Positions 1-7,006 of a stretch of DNA of 11,280 nt are shown in pieces. Position numbers and translations under genes: made by a program. Numbering within the stretch: position 1 is the stretch's first letter; each line of letters begins with the position of its first letter. The stretch is from an uncultured Eisenbergiella sp. (GTDB taxonomy: Bacteria; Bacillota; Clostridia; Lachnospirales; Lachnospiraceae). Location of the stretch: assembly GCA_948960675.1 (NCBI GenBank), contig CARDPF010000084.1:1-11280 (forward strand), read 5' to 3'. The notes under the pieces are model-generated. The model saw only the letters and a program-made list of their open reading frames with translations. It ran no database searches and was not told the DNA's origin.

Positions 1-2
1 AT

Positions 3-860
3 CCCAAAGAACTGCGGCGCTCCCTGCTGGAAATCATGGAGAGACTGGGCGGACAGGATCTCCAATTTGTACAATCCCAGCAGTCCATCGAAAAGCAGTT
101 TTTTGCGGCCTCCAAAAACGGCACGGCGGACAAAAAAATCCTGCAGCCACCCGAAAACACGGCATCTGCCCTGTCCGGGCCTGCGTCAGGACAGCAGGAA
201 TATTCGGAGGAGGATTCCCTCCTGCTCAAAGACATCGCCTCCGCCATTTCCATGAAAAATCCGGACATGTTACGGGAACGGGTGCAGACCCTTTTAAACA
301 AATATGCCGGTTCCAACCTACACACCCACATATATGTCCGTTATATTTGCACCAGCCTGCTCCAGCAGCTGATGGGCCGGCTGCCCTGCCAGCCCCGGGA
401 GTTTGAAGAAGCCGCCGGAAAAATATTCCTGCTCCGGCACTTTTCCGATATTGAATCGCTGGTTCTGCAATATACCGAGAAAATGGTAGGGCAGATCAAT
501 CAGGAAATCGGCGCTTCCAACTATGTGGTCTATCTGGTACAGCAGTATATTGACCTGCATTACCGGGAAGACCTCAATCTCAACCAACTGGCCGACCAGG
601 TCTTTTTAAGCCCCAACTACTTAAGCAATGTATTCACCAAGCACACCGGCTGCAGCCTCAACAAATATATCAAACAGGTGCGGCTGGCAAAAGCCTGCGA
701 ACTTTTGTCAGGCACCAACATGAAGATCGCCGACATAGGCAGGGAAGTGGGCTATCCCAATACCTCCTACTTCATCAAAAAGTTTCAGGAAGTATATAAC
801 AAGACCCCTGAAAAATACCGCCTGCATCAAGACGGCGGACCATCGGAGGACTCCACATGA
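3..860 (+). CDS. AraC-family response regulator (YesN-like), 3' part; 5' end outside the window
   Basis: The frame is open to the left edge, so the ATG at 36 is internal and the true start lies upstream; 285 residues are visible. The last ~100 residues form an AraC-type DNA-binding domain with two helix-turn-helix units, the first around LNQLADQVFLSPNYLSNVF and the second around IADIGREVGYPNTSYFIKKF, followed by the usual K-x-P-x-x-Y-R end. The preceding ~180 residues are a poorly conserved linker/effector region as in YesN-type regulators; the phospho-receiver domain is expected off-window and is not seen. The stop overlaps the start of the histidine kinase gene by 4 bases, so the two are translationally coupled and probably cognate. 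By family, it would activate the adjacent importer promoter by binding direct repeats. An AraC regulator without a receiver domain remains possible, but the kinase next door argues against it. Confidence 0.9.
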   Translation, partial: PKELRRSLLEIMERLGGQDLQFVQSQQSIEKQFFAASKNGTADKKILQPPENTASALSGPASGQQEYSEEDSLLLKDIASAISMKNPDMLRERVQTLLNKYAGSNLHTHIYVRYICTSLLQQLMGRLPCQPREFEEAAGKIFLLRHFSDIESLVLQYTEKMVGQINQEIGASNYVVYLVQQYIDLHYREDLNLNQLADQVFLSPNYLSNVFTKHTGCSLNKYIKQVRLAKACELLSGTNMKIADIGREVGYPNTSYFIKKFQEVYNKTPEKYRLHQDGGPSEDST

Positions 861-2572
861 CCATACGGCTGCACCAAATTTTCAAGGATCTGGCATTTAA
901 AAAAAAGCTTATTGGCATTTGTCTCATCGTCAGCCTGATCCCCATGGGCATTCTGGGCATCTTCTTTTACCGCCAGATGCGTGCCATGCTGACGGAACGC
1001 ACCCATACCGCCCTCTACGAAACACTGCGCCAGGAGGCCGACCATATCGACGGTAAGCTGGAGTCTTATCTGGCCATCATGGATTTCATCGCTGCAAGCG
1101 AATCCGTGGAAGCTGCCCTGACTAAGGATTATACCAGAAACTACGACATGTATCTGGTCTACCGGGACACGGTCGATCCCCTTTTGGAAACCATGCGCGT
1201 CCTGTATCCGGGCCTTATCCACATCACATTTTACAGCAGCGCCCAAATCCATCCCCACGGCACCGCCCTGCGGCCCCTTGCGGAAGCCTTCGGCAGTCCC
1301 TGGTATGAAAAAACCCTTTCCTCTACGGAACCGCAGTTTACCTTTCTGGAAGACCAAAAAACCTTAGCCATCACCAGACAGGTCTATGTATCCAGTGCAA
1401 AATATGTCAACCTTCTGGCAGCCTTTGTCGATGTGGAAAGCCTCCTTAGCTCCGTCCACACCGCTTATGAAGATGACTTCGGTTTCCTCGTTTTAGACAG
1501 CCAAAACCGTCCCGTCTACCAATATGCCCATTTGCAGGGCAGCAGGCAAAATCCCGCCTTATCGCCCGAACAGCTTCTTGCGGAAAACTCCCCCAAAGAC
1601 TATGTGGTACAGACCCAGCCCCTGCGGACTGCCGGCTGGACGGCCATCCTGTACCGCCCGGTGGTGGAAATGCGCGCCGCCACAACAAAGCTTGTGTGTA
1701 CTACGATACTGCTTGTCCTTTGCAGCAGCCTGCTTGTCTTCTTTTTCGGTGCAAAGCTGTCCGCCCTGGTCATCCTGCCCCTCACCACCCTTTCCGAAAG
1801 TATGCGCGATATTGAAAACGGAAAATACCCTGCCCCTATGGAATCTGACCGCCGCGACGAAATCGGCCGCTTAATCAGCGCCTTTGACGCCATGGTCAGA
1901 CAGCAGAACCATCTGGTCAACGAAGTCCTGTACGCCAAAATCGCGTACCAAAAATACGAACTGCGCATCCTGCAGTCCCAAATCAATCCACACTTTTTGT
2001 ACAATTCCCTGTCCCTGATCAGCAGCCGGGCCATCCGCAGCGGACAAAAGGACATCCACCAGGTGGCCCAGCTTCTCTCCACCTTTTACCGCACCATGCT
2101 CAACAGCGGCAAGACCACCGTCACCATTTCCGAGGAGTTGGACAACGTAAAATCCTATATTTCCATCCAACAGATCATGCATTCCGATTCCTTTGAAGCG
2201 GTCTATGAGGTGGATTCCTCCCTTCTGGAGTATAAAATCCCCAATATGCTCCTGCAGCCCCTGGCAGAAAATGCAATCCTGCACGGGCTTGACAACAAGG
2301 AGACGCCGGGCATGGGGATCCTGACCATCACCTGCTTCGCACAAGGGGACGACATCCTTTTCAAAGTGATGGACAACGGCAGCGGCATGACCAAAGAACA
2401 GTGCCAAAACATTATCCAAACCGACAGCAGGGGGTACGGTGTCAAAAACGTCCACCAGCGGGTACAACTCTACTATGGAAACTCCTATGGCATCTCCTTC
2501 CACAGCATTCCGGGCCGGGGCTGCTGCGCCCAGCTAAAAATCGGCAAAATCTGCGAACTGACAGGCAAATAG
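857..2572 (+). CDS. YesM-like sensor histidine kinase (HisKA_7TM-independent, LytS/YesM-type His_kinase domain)
   Basis: This 571-residue membrane kinase autophosphorylates on histidine and passes phosphate to the response regulator encoded just before it. The start overlaps the upstream stop (ATGA), with GGAGGA at 845-850 as Shine-Dalgarno. Order of parts: TM1 about 18-38; extracellular sensor region about 39-277 (probably Cache-like); TM2 about 279-301; HAMP about 302-355 with the typical D-E-I-G-R-L motif; His_kinase box QINPHFLYNSL with phosphoacceptor H379; N-box LAENAILHGL with N472; G1 box DNGSG with D506; then the G-Y-G-V-K-N-V ATP-lid region. All catalytic motifs are intact. Kinases of this type are usually paired with AraC regulators and sit beside LplABC-like sugar importers, exactly as here, so the ligand is probably a saccharide, sensed directly or through the binding protein. 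The ligand itself cannot be read from sequence. Confidence 0.93.
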   Translation: MTIRLHQIFKDLAFKKKLIGICLIVSLIPMGILGIFFYRQMRAMLTERTHTALYETLRQEADHIDGKLESYLAIMDFIAASESVEAALTKDYTRNYDMYLVYRDTVDPLLETMRVLYPGLIHITFYSSAQIHPHGTALRPLAEAFGSPWYEKTLSSTEPQFTFLEDQKTLAITRQVYVSSAKYVNLLAAFVDVESLLSSVHTAYEDDFGFLVLDSQNRPVYQYAHLQGSRQNPALSPEQLLAENSPKDYVVQTQPLRTAGWTAILYRPVVEMRAATTKLVCTTILLVLCSSLLVFFFGAKLSALVILPLTTLSESMRDIENGKYPAPMESDRRDEIGRLISAFDAMVRQQNHLVNEVLYAKIAYQKYELRILQSQINPHFLYNSLSLISSRAIRSGQKDIHQVAQLLSTFYRTMLNSGKTTVTISEELDNVKSYISIQQIMHSDSFEAVYEVDSSLLEYKIPNMLLQPLAENAILHGLDNKETPGMGILTITCFAQGDDILFKVMDNGSGMTKEQCQNIIQTDSRGYGVKNVHQRVQLYYGNSYGISFHSIPGRGCCAQLKIGKICELTGK

Positions 2573-2722
2573 CCAATTTCATCCGGGAGGCTCGCGGCAG
2601 GAATGGGGCAGGGATCAGGCGGAAACGGCAGCGGCGGGGGGAGCGCAAGCCTGCTTGAAGATTGCAGGATCCGGGACGGTTCGCACTTTCTGTAGAATGT
2701 GGCATGTACAGGTAATTTGTTT

Positions 2723-2783
2723 TATATACAAAGAGCCGGAATTCTTTTAGAATTAGGGTATCACATTGGTTGATATATACAAA
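2723..2783 (+). repeat. Direct repeat TATATACAAA in the importer promoter region
   Basis: The 10-mer TATATACAAA occurs at 2723-2732 and again at 2774-2783, exactly 51 bp apart, close to five helical turns. The first copy is also the right half of a short inverted repeat (TTTGT 2716-2720 with ACAAA 2728-2732). AraC-type regulators commonly bind direct repeats on one face of DNA, so these may be operator half-sites, although the second copy overlaps the candidate -10. The AT richness makes chance occurrence quite possible. Confidence 0.3.
2771..2779 (+). promoter_or_regulatory. Candidate extended -10 promoter for the importer operon
   Basis: TG-A-TATATA fits an extended -10 element (TGn plus a TATAAT-like hexamer at 2774-2779). 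I find no convincing -35 hexamer at 16-18 bases upstream, which would suit a promoter that depends on an activator such as the AraC regulator. A start near 2786 would give a 5' UTR of about 65 nt containing the hairpin at 2820-2835. This is a pattern match only. Elsewhere in the 278-bp gap I see only a small inverted repeat AATTCT/AGAATT (2740-2754) and no gene. Confidence 0.35.
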
Positions 2784-2819
2784 ACCGTACGGGAACAATG
2801 GATAAAGGACATGCGATGC

Positions 2820-2835
2820 GCCCGCTTTCGCGGGC
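2820..2835 (+). promoter_or_regulatory. SD-proximal hairpin in the leader of the binding-protein gene
   Basis: GCCCGC (2820-2825) and GCGGGC (2830-2835) pair perfectly around a TTTC loop, ending four bases before the Shine-Dalgarno AAGGAG (2840-2845), which sits five bases from the ATG at 2851. There is no U-tract, so it is not a terminator. It may protect the mRNA 5' region or tune translation of this usually abundant lipoprotein. Confidence 0.5.
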
Positions 2836-2850
2836 AGATAAGGAGTAAAA

Positions 2851-4656
2851 ATGAAAGCAAAGAATATTTCCCTGACACTTGCCGTTATCATGGCTGTCTC
2901 CACAGCACTTGGCGGGTGCGGCAGCGCCCCCGCCCAAAACCCCCCTGCCGACGCACCGGCGCAGGCCCCTGCGTCCACGGCCGACACGGATGCGCAAAAT
3001 GACGCAGATGAGGCGAAAGAGGATGCCACATCCCAAGACGGGGACAGCGCCGACGACCTGTTTGCCGGTATCGTCAAATCCAACCGGACGGAAAAAGTTA
3101 CCGTCACCATGGGGCGCCATACCACCACAAACCCCAAGCTTCCGGAAGGACAGACCTATGAGGACAATGCCTACATCCGTATGGCGGAGGATGTCCTGAA
3201 TATCGATATTGTGGATGAATTTGAAGGTTCCAACGAAGACTATGACCGCCAGGTTTCCCTGACCGTATCCGCCGGTTCCATGCCGGATATCATGAAAATC
3301 CATACCCAGGCCGAGTTAATGGAACTTTGGGAAAATGACATGATTCTGGATCTCACCGAAATCTATGAAACCTATGCCAGCGACGGACTCAAAGAAATTT
3401 ACGCCACGTATCCGGAAGGAATGGGGCTTGGCCGGGCTACCATCGACGGTCATTTGGCCGCCCTTCCCGGCGCGGGCGGCGACTGCGCACCCATGGTCTG
3501 CTATGTCCGGCAGGACTGGCTGGATACGCTTGGGATCACCATGGACGCCGACAACGACAAAGTCGTCTCCTATCTGAAAATTCTGGATGTCGCCAAACAG
3601 TTTATGGAAGCCAATCCGGAAGGAGCGGAAAACCCGGTGGGCATTTCCGCCATCCCGGACCTGGTCTGGTATGAAGGGGAAGGCGCGTGGGGACTCAACT
3701 TCATTTCCAATGCCATGAACGCCTGGCCCCAGACCTGGTATGAAAAAGACGGGAAAGCGATCTGGGGCTCCACCACGGAAGAGACCAAAGAATGGCTCCG
3801 TTTTTGCAGCCAGCTTTATAAGGACGGCATTCTGGATCCGCAGCTTGGCGTAAGGCAGTGGGACGATGTGACGGCCCTTATGACAAACGGCCAGTTCGGT
3901 TTTGCTTTCGGGGCCGTACACACTCCCAACTGGGGTCTTGTCAATGTCTATTCCTTAAACGACGAATGCAGATACAGCACATTTTTGGTTTCCGACGAAA
4001 ACGGCATTGTCCGCCACAAGCATTCGGACTCTGCCCAGCAGGGCATGGTCGTGGTTAGCAAAGAATGTCAAAACCCGGAAATCGCCATTGAAATTGCAAA
4101 CCTTTTCTACGGCAGGACGTTGGAATTCGAAAATGCACTATATGAGAAATATCCCGAAGTCGAGGAGTACGACAGGGTTCTCAGTGTGGACCACTCCTGC
4201 AGGCCTTACAACCTGGAAATCAGTTCCTATGACAACAACTTAAAAACCGCCCTGCTGCGCGATGCCTATTTCAATGGCACACTGACGCTGGAGGAAGCTG
4301 TGGAAGTGGATGCCGGCATGGGAGACAACCTCCGTTCCATCGAAGCGTTTATGAACGGCGAGACAAAGGAACCGGCAGACTGGGCAAGGTATACCAGCGA
4401 CTGGCTCGCTTTCTCCATGATCAAGGTGCTCAATGAATATGAAAAGGCCGAATGGGTTACGCCCCTGTTCCCCAGCCCCACGGCAACCATGAAAACCAAC
4501 TGGGCAAACCTGGAAGCCCTGGAGGCGGAAACCTTTATCAAAATCGTAACCGGCGCCGTCGATGTGGACGAAGGCTTTGACAGCTTTGTGGAACAGTGGA
4601 ATGCCCAGGGCGGAAAGCAGATCTGTGACGAGGTGTCCGCACAATTTGGCCTATAA
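2851..4656 (+). CDS. ABC transporter extracellular solute-binding lipoprotein (LplA-like, family 1 type)
   Basis: This 601-residue lipoprotein should capture the oligosaccharide outside the membrane and deliver it to the two permeases encoded downstream. The start has a good Shine-Dalgarno (AAGGAG, 5-base spacer). Residues 1-22 are a lipoprotein signal peptide ending in the lipobox L-G-G-C, with C23 as the lipidation site. Residues about 24-66 are a low-complexity tether rich in Pro, Ala, Asp and Gln. The mature binding domain begins near the T-E-K-V-T-V-T-M-G segment (~75) and runs to the end. It has the two-lobe layout and aromatic content (many Trp/Tyr) usual in sugar-binding proteins. It is longer than typical 430-450-residue family members, as in the LplA subgroup. 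The gene neighbours support a carbohydrate substrate; the exact sugar is unknown. No frameshift or truncation is seen. Confidence 0.9.
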   Translation: MKAKNISLTLAVIMAVSTALGGCGSAPAQNPPADAPAQAPASTADTDAQNDADEAKEDATSQDGDSADDLFAGIVKSNRTEKVTVTMGRHTTTNPKLPEGQTYEDNAYIRMAEDVLNIDIVDEFEGSNEDYDRQVSLTVSAGSMPDIMKIHTQAELMELWENDMILDLTEIYETYASDGLKEIYATYPEGMGLGRATIDGHLAALPGAGGDCAPMVCYVRQDWLDTLGITMDADNDKVVSYLKILDVAKQFMEANPEGAENPVGISAIPDLVWYEGEGAWGLNFISNAMNAWPQTWYEKDGKAIWGSTTEETKEWLRFCSQLYKDGILDPQLGVRQWDDVTALMTNGQFGFAFGAVHTPNWGLVNVYSLNDECRYSTFLVSDENGIVRHKHSDSAQQGMVVVSKECQNPEIAIEIANLFYGRTLEFENALYEKYPEVEEYDRVLSVDHSCRPYNLEISSYDNNLKTALLRDAYFNGTLTLEEAVEVDAGMGDNLRSIEAFMNGETKEPADWARYTSDWLAFSMIKVLNEYEKAEWVTPLFPSPTATMKTNWANLEALEAETFIKIVTGAVDVDEGFDSFVEQWNAQGGKQICDEVSAQFGL

Positions 4657-4700
4657 GCGGGTAAAATTTCAACAAAGTCTGAACTTTTACGCAAGCGGCC

Positions 4701-4735
4701 GTTGACGGTATGTGCAAATGGCATTGCCGTCCAAC
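4701..4735 (+). other. Imperfect stem-loop downstream of the binding-protein gene
   Basis: GTTGACGG...ATG at the left pairs with CAT...CCGTCCAAC at the right with two small bulges, giving a stem of about 11 pairs around a loop near 4713-4721. It lies just before the stronger stem-loop at 4754-4781. The tandem arrangement in the only sizeable gap of the importer operon suggests an mRNA-stabilising or processing element protecting the binding-protein message. Confidence 0.4.
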
Positions 4736-4753
4736 TGTATCCAAACCATACAC

Positions 4754-4781
4754 AAACGGGCAGCAAAACAGCTGCCCGTTT
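4754..4781 (+). terminator. Strong stem-loop between binding protein and permeases (attenuator or leaky terminator)
   Basis: AAACGGGCAGC (4754-4764) and GCTGCCCGTTT (4771-4781) form a perfect 11-bp stem with an AAAACA loop. It is followed by CTTCCC, so the U-run is only the stem's own TTT plus an interrupted stretch, weaker than a classical terminator. In importer operons such a structure between binding protein and permeases usually reduces read-through or blocks 3' exonucleases, giving excess binding protein over permease. The remainder of the 210-bp gap holds no gene that I can support. Confidence 0.6.
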
Positions 4782-4866
4782 CTTCCCAAAGGTAACGGAC
4801 CAAGCAGGAAGCCCTCCACGCCTGTTTGGCGGATACCCCAGCGCATAAAAGGGGCGCAAAACCAAT

Positions 4867-5778
4867 ATGAAACGAAAAACTTCCAAAGCCTCTCCAAAAA
4901 AGACACAACTCTACTACCATTCCATGATGATACCGGGCATTTTATTTTTACTGGTTTTCACCTACATTCCCATGGCCGGACTGGTCATGGCATTTCAGGA
5001 CTTCGTACCGGCCAAGGGCCTGTTGGGCTCCCCGTTTGTGGGGCTGAAACATTTTCGGTATCTGCTGGGCCTGCCGGACTTTTCCCGGATCGTACGCAAC
5101 ACCGTGGCAATCGCCCTTTCCAAAATCGGGCTCGGCATGGTCATCGCCATCGCCTTTTCCGTTTTATTAAACGAAATCCGCATCCGCTTTTTCAAAAAAA
5201 GCGTACAGACCATCGTCTATCTGCCCCATTTTCTCTCCTGGGTGGTGCTGGCAACGGTCGTGACCAACCTGTTTAATTTGGACGGTCTTGTCAATGCCGC
5301 CGCCACCGGCATGGGGTTTCAAAAAATAAATTTTCTCGGGGACATTCACATATTTCCCGTCCTGATTGTGGGAACCGATGTGTGGAAGGAATTCGGCTAT
5401 AATTCCATCGTCTATCTGGCCGCCATCACCGCCATTGATCCGGGACTGCACGAGGCTGCGGCCATCGACGGGGCTTCCTGGATAAAGCGCGTGTGGCACA
5501 TTACGCTTCCCGGCATGCTGCCCATCATCCTCCTCATGACGGCAATGAACCTCACCGGCATCCTAAGCGCCGGTTTTGACCAAATCTACAACCTGTATTC
5601 CCCGCTGGTCTACGAGACGGGAGATGTCCTCGACACCTATGTGTACCGGATCGGCCTTGTGGGCAGGCAGTACAGCTTCGGCACCGCCGTGGGGCTGGCC
5701 CGCTCCGTCATCGGCATGCTCCTGCTTGTCATCTGCAACAAAATTACCCTTCGCACTACCGGACAACGCATTTACTAA
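4867..5778 (+). CDS. ABC transporter permease, LplB-type (CUT1 sugar importer subunit 1)
   Basis: This 303-residue inner-membrane protein forms half of the transport channel with the next gene product. About six membrane segments are visible: roughly 21-43, 80-104, 114-136, 150-175, 212-232 and 270-290. The cytoplasmic coupling (EAA) loop carries E-A-A-A-I-D-G at 196-202 followed by the usual ITLPGMLPII segment; this loop docks on an ATPase. The family-typical N-terminus has Y-I-P-M-A-G-L-V-M-A-F-Q-D and the C-terminus ends N-K-I-T-L-R-T. The Shine-Dalgarno is AAAAGGGG (4847-4854), 12 bases from the ATG, a long spacer consistent with modest translation. No ATPase gene is present in the window; LplB/CarB-type importers usually share an MsmK/MsmX ATPase encoded elsewhere. 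Full length and apparently intact. Confidence 0.93.
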   Translation: MKRKTSKASPKKTQLYYHSMMIPGILFLLVFTYIPMAGLVMAFQDFVPAKGLLGSPFVGLKHFRYLLGLPDFSRIVRNTVAIALSKIGLGMVIAIAFSVLLNEIRIRFFKKSVQTIVYLPHFLSWVVLATVVTNLFNLDGLVNAAATGMGFQKINFLGDIHIFPVLIVGTDVWKEFGYNSIVYLAAITAIDPGLHEAAAIDGASWIKRVWHITLPGMLPIILLMTAMNLTGILSAGFDQIYNLYSPLVYETGDVLDTYVYRIGLVGRQYSFGTAVGLARSVIGMLLLVICNKITLRTTGQRIY

Positions 5779-5801
5779 ACGCATTCTTTCGGAGGTATCC
5801 C

Positions 5802-6698
5802 ATGCTCGACCATAAAAGCCTTGGTTCCAAAATCCGCAACACCGTCATCCACCTGATTGTCCTTTTTTTGGGACTGCTCTGCCTGTTTCCGCTTTTGAAC
5901 ATTCTTGCCATTTCCTTTAGCGGAAGCTCCGCCGTCGTCGCCAACCGGGTCAAACTATGGCCGGTTAATTTTACGCTGCTGGCCTATGAGGAAATCTTAA
6001 AGGACCGGCAGTTTTGGGTCTCTTTTAGGCTCTCCGCCATCCGGGTTTTTTTGACCCTGCTTTTAAACCTCGTCCTCGTCATTCCCATGGCATACGCCAT
6101 GACCCGCAGCAAAAAGGAATTTAGGTGCAGGAATTTTTATATGAATCTTTTGGTTTTCGCCATGCTCTTTAACGGGGGCATGATCCCGAATTTCATCTGG
6201 CTGCGGAACCTGAAAATGCTCAATACCATCTGGGCCCTGATCCTGCCCGGCGCCGTACCGGTATTCAGCGTCATCCTGATGATGAACTTTTTCAACGGTG
6301 TGCCCAAATCGCTGGAGGAGGCCGCTTTCATCGACGGGGCCACGCCCTATCAGGTGCTGTTTAGGGTCATGATTCCCTGTGCGAAGCCCTGTGTCGCCAC
6401 CGTTTCCCTTTTCAGCATCGTGGGCAGCTGGAACGATTTTTTCAGCGGCCTGATTTATATGCAGAAAATTGAAAACTACCCCATCATGACCTATATCCAA
6501 TCCCTGAACGTCAACATCCAGCAGATGATCGAACAGGGCATGCTCAACCAGGCGGCTTTGGAAAATATCATGGATCTTTCCAACCGGAACTTAAACGCGG
6601 CAAAAATCGTCGTCGCCGTCGTCCCGCTGCTCCTGATCTATCCGTTCCTGCAAAAATACCTGATCACCGGCATGGTGATGGGTTCCGTGAAAGAATAA
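5802..6698 (+). CDS. ABC transporter permease, CarB/YtcP-type (CUT1 sugar importer subunit 2)
   Basis: This 298-residue membrane protein is the partner permease, starting 23 bases after the first permease gene behind a consensus GGAGG (5791-5795, six-base spacer). Membrane segments lie at about 14-36, 78-100, 113-135, 145-165, 200-222 and 262-283. The EAA loop reads E-E-A-A-F-I-D-G-A at 172-180, followed by VMIPCAKP. The N-terminal segment with S-G-S-S-A-V-V-A-N and the ending Y-L-I-T-G-M-V-M-G-S-V-K-E are typical of the CarB group. The stop codon (6696-6698) lies inside the 8-bp sequence GAATAAAA that is duplicated around the neighbouring mobile element; because the insertion falls after the stop, the protein is unaffected. 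It is the last gene of the importer operon and was probably only about 65-70 bases from the mannosidase gene before the insertion. Confidence 0.93.
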   Translation: MLDHKSLGSKIRNTVIHLIVLFLGLLCLFPLLNILAISFSGSSAVVANRVKLWPVNFTLLAYEEILKDRQFWVSFRLSAIRVFLTLLLNLVLVIPMAYAMTRSKKEFRCRNFYMNLLVFAMLFNGGMIPNFIWLRNLKMLNTIWALILPGAVPVFSVILMMNFFNGVPKSLEEAAFIDGATPYQVLFRVMIPCAKPCVATVSLFSIVGSWNDFFSGLIYMQKIENYPIMTYIQSLNVNIQQMIEQGMLNQAALENIMDLSNRNLNAAKIVVAVVPLLLIYPFLQKYLITGMVMGSVKE

Positions 6699-6700
6699 AA
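6693..6700. repeat. Left target-site duplication GAATAAAA
   Basis: Eight bases identical to those abutting the right end of the MITE (6941-6948). The flanking bases differ on both sides, so the duplication is exactly 8 bp. This copy includes the final Glu codon and the TAA stop of the second permease. Confidence 0.85.
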
Positions 6701-6940
6701 GTAACAGTTTAGCCTTCAATGTCATTAAGTTAACGGCTACGGACGCCGAGAAGGAAATAAAATTCTCCGTCGCCACGCTTTCGCTCCGTAAAAAGCGTAG
6801 CGGACACTAGGTTCGTGGAATACCTCACCAAGTGCAAACGCATAAATGCGTTACGCTTTTTCAGGGGCTCCTTGAGAATTTTATTTCCCTCCCGGCTGAC
6901 TTTGGCGTTAACTAAATGACATTGATGGCTGAACTGTAAC
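6701..6940. mobile_element. MITE-like non-autonomous element, 240 bp
   Basis: The element is bounded by inverted repeats. The first 35 bases (6701-6735) match the reverse complement of 6906-6940 at 31 of 35 positions. The match continues without indels to 6767/6874, including a perfect 15-mer pair at 6753-6767 and 6874-6888, so each arm is about 67 bp at roughly 82% identity. It is flanked on both sides by GAATAAAA (6693-6700 and 6941-6948), an 8-bp target-site duplication. The 106-bp centre has smaller hairpins, for example CACTAGGT with ACCAAGTG around 6804-6833, and no convincing ORF. It inserted immediately after the permease stop codon. The GTAA-type left terminus and 8-bp duplication resemble IS66-family elements, but that assignment is inference. 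A structured RNA gene is less likely because of the exact flanking duplication. Confidence 0.85.
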
Positions 6941-6949
6941 GAATAAAAT
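6922..6949 (+). promoter_or_regulatory. Candidate hybrid promoter at the MITE right end, reading into the mannosidase gene
   Basis: TTGATG (6922-6927) inside the MITE terminal repeat and TAAAAT (6944-6949) in the duplicated target/flank are separated by 16 bases, giving 4/6 and 5/6 matches to sigma-70/sigma-A consensus hexamers. A start near 6956 would leave about a 50-nt leader before the mannosidase ATG at 7007. The -10 comes from host DNA and the -35 from the element, so insertion could have created it. This is a pattern match only. Confidence 0.35.
6941..6948. repeat. Right target-site duplication GAATAAAA
   Basis: Second copy of the 8-bp duplication. Removing the element and one copy restores a continuous permease-to-mannosidase junction reading GAATAAAATCCG. 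Confidence 0.85.
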
Positions 6950-6976
6950 CCGTAACCGTCCCACCACGTCTTCGCA

Positions 6977-7004
6977 GCGGCAAAGCCGCGCAGAAATGAG
7001 GAAA
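6977..7004 (+). promoter_or_regulatory. Hairpin plus RBS module of the mannosidase leader
   Basis: GCGGC (6977-6981) pairs with GCCGC (6985-6989) around an AAA loop. Directly overlapping it is GCGCAGAAATGAGGAAA (6988-7004), which contains the Shine-Dalgarno TGAGGA and ends two bases before the ATG at 7007. The same 17 bases lie before the sulfatase start on the opposite strand (11102-11086), also just downstream of a small A-loop hairpin. Confidence 0.6.
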
Positions 7005-7006
7005 CA

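Noticed and set aside
1871..2503. Minus-strand ORF of 210 codons within the kinase gene
   Set aside because: Entirely antisense to the catalytic part of the kinase, with no RBS or domain; a shadow frame in GC-rich coding DNA.
2643..2653. GCGCAAGCCTG shared with 9398-9408 region after two different gene stops
   Set aside because: An 11-base match is expected several times by chance in a window of this size and no larger similarity surrounds it.
2655..2680. Stem CCTGC/GCAGG after the kinase gene as a terminator
   Set aside because: Only five pairs with a nine-base loop and no U-run; too weak to call.
6701..6940. Reading the element as a structured non-coding RNA or riboswitch for the mannosidase
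   Set aside because: Exact 8-bp flanking duplications and terminal inverted repeats are explained by transposition; an RNA role would be secondary.
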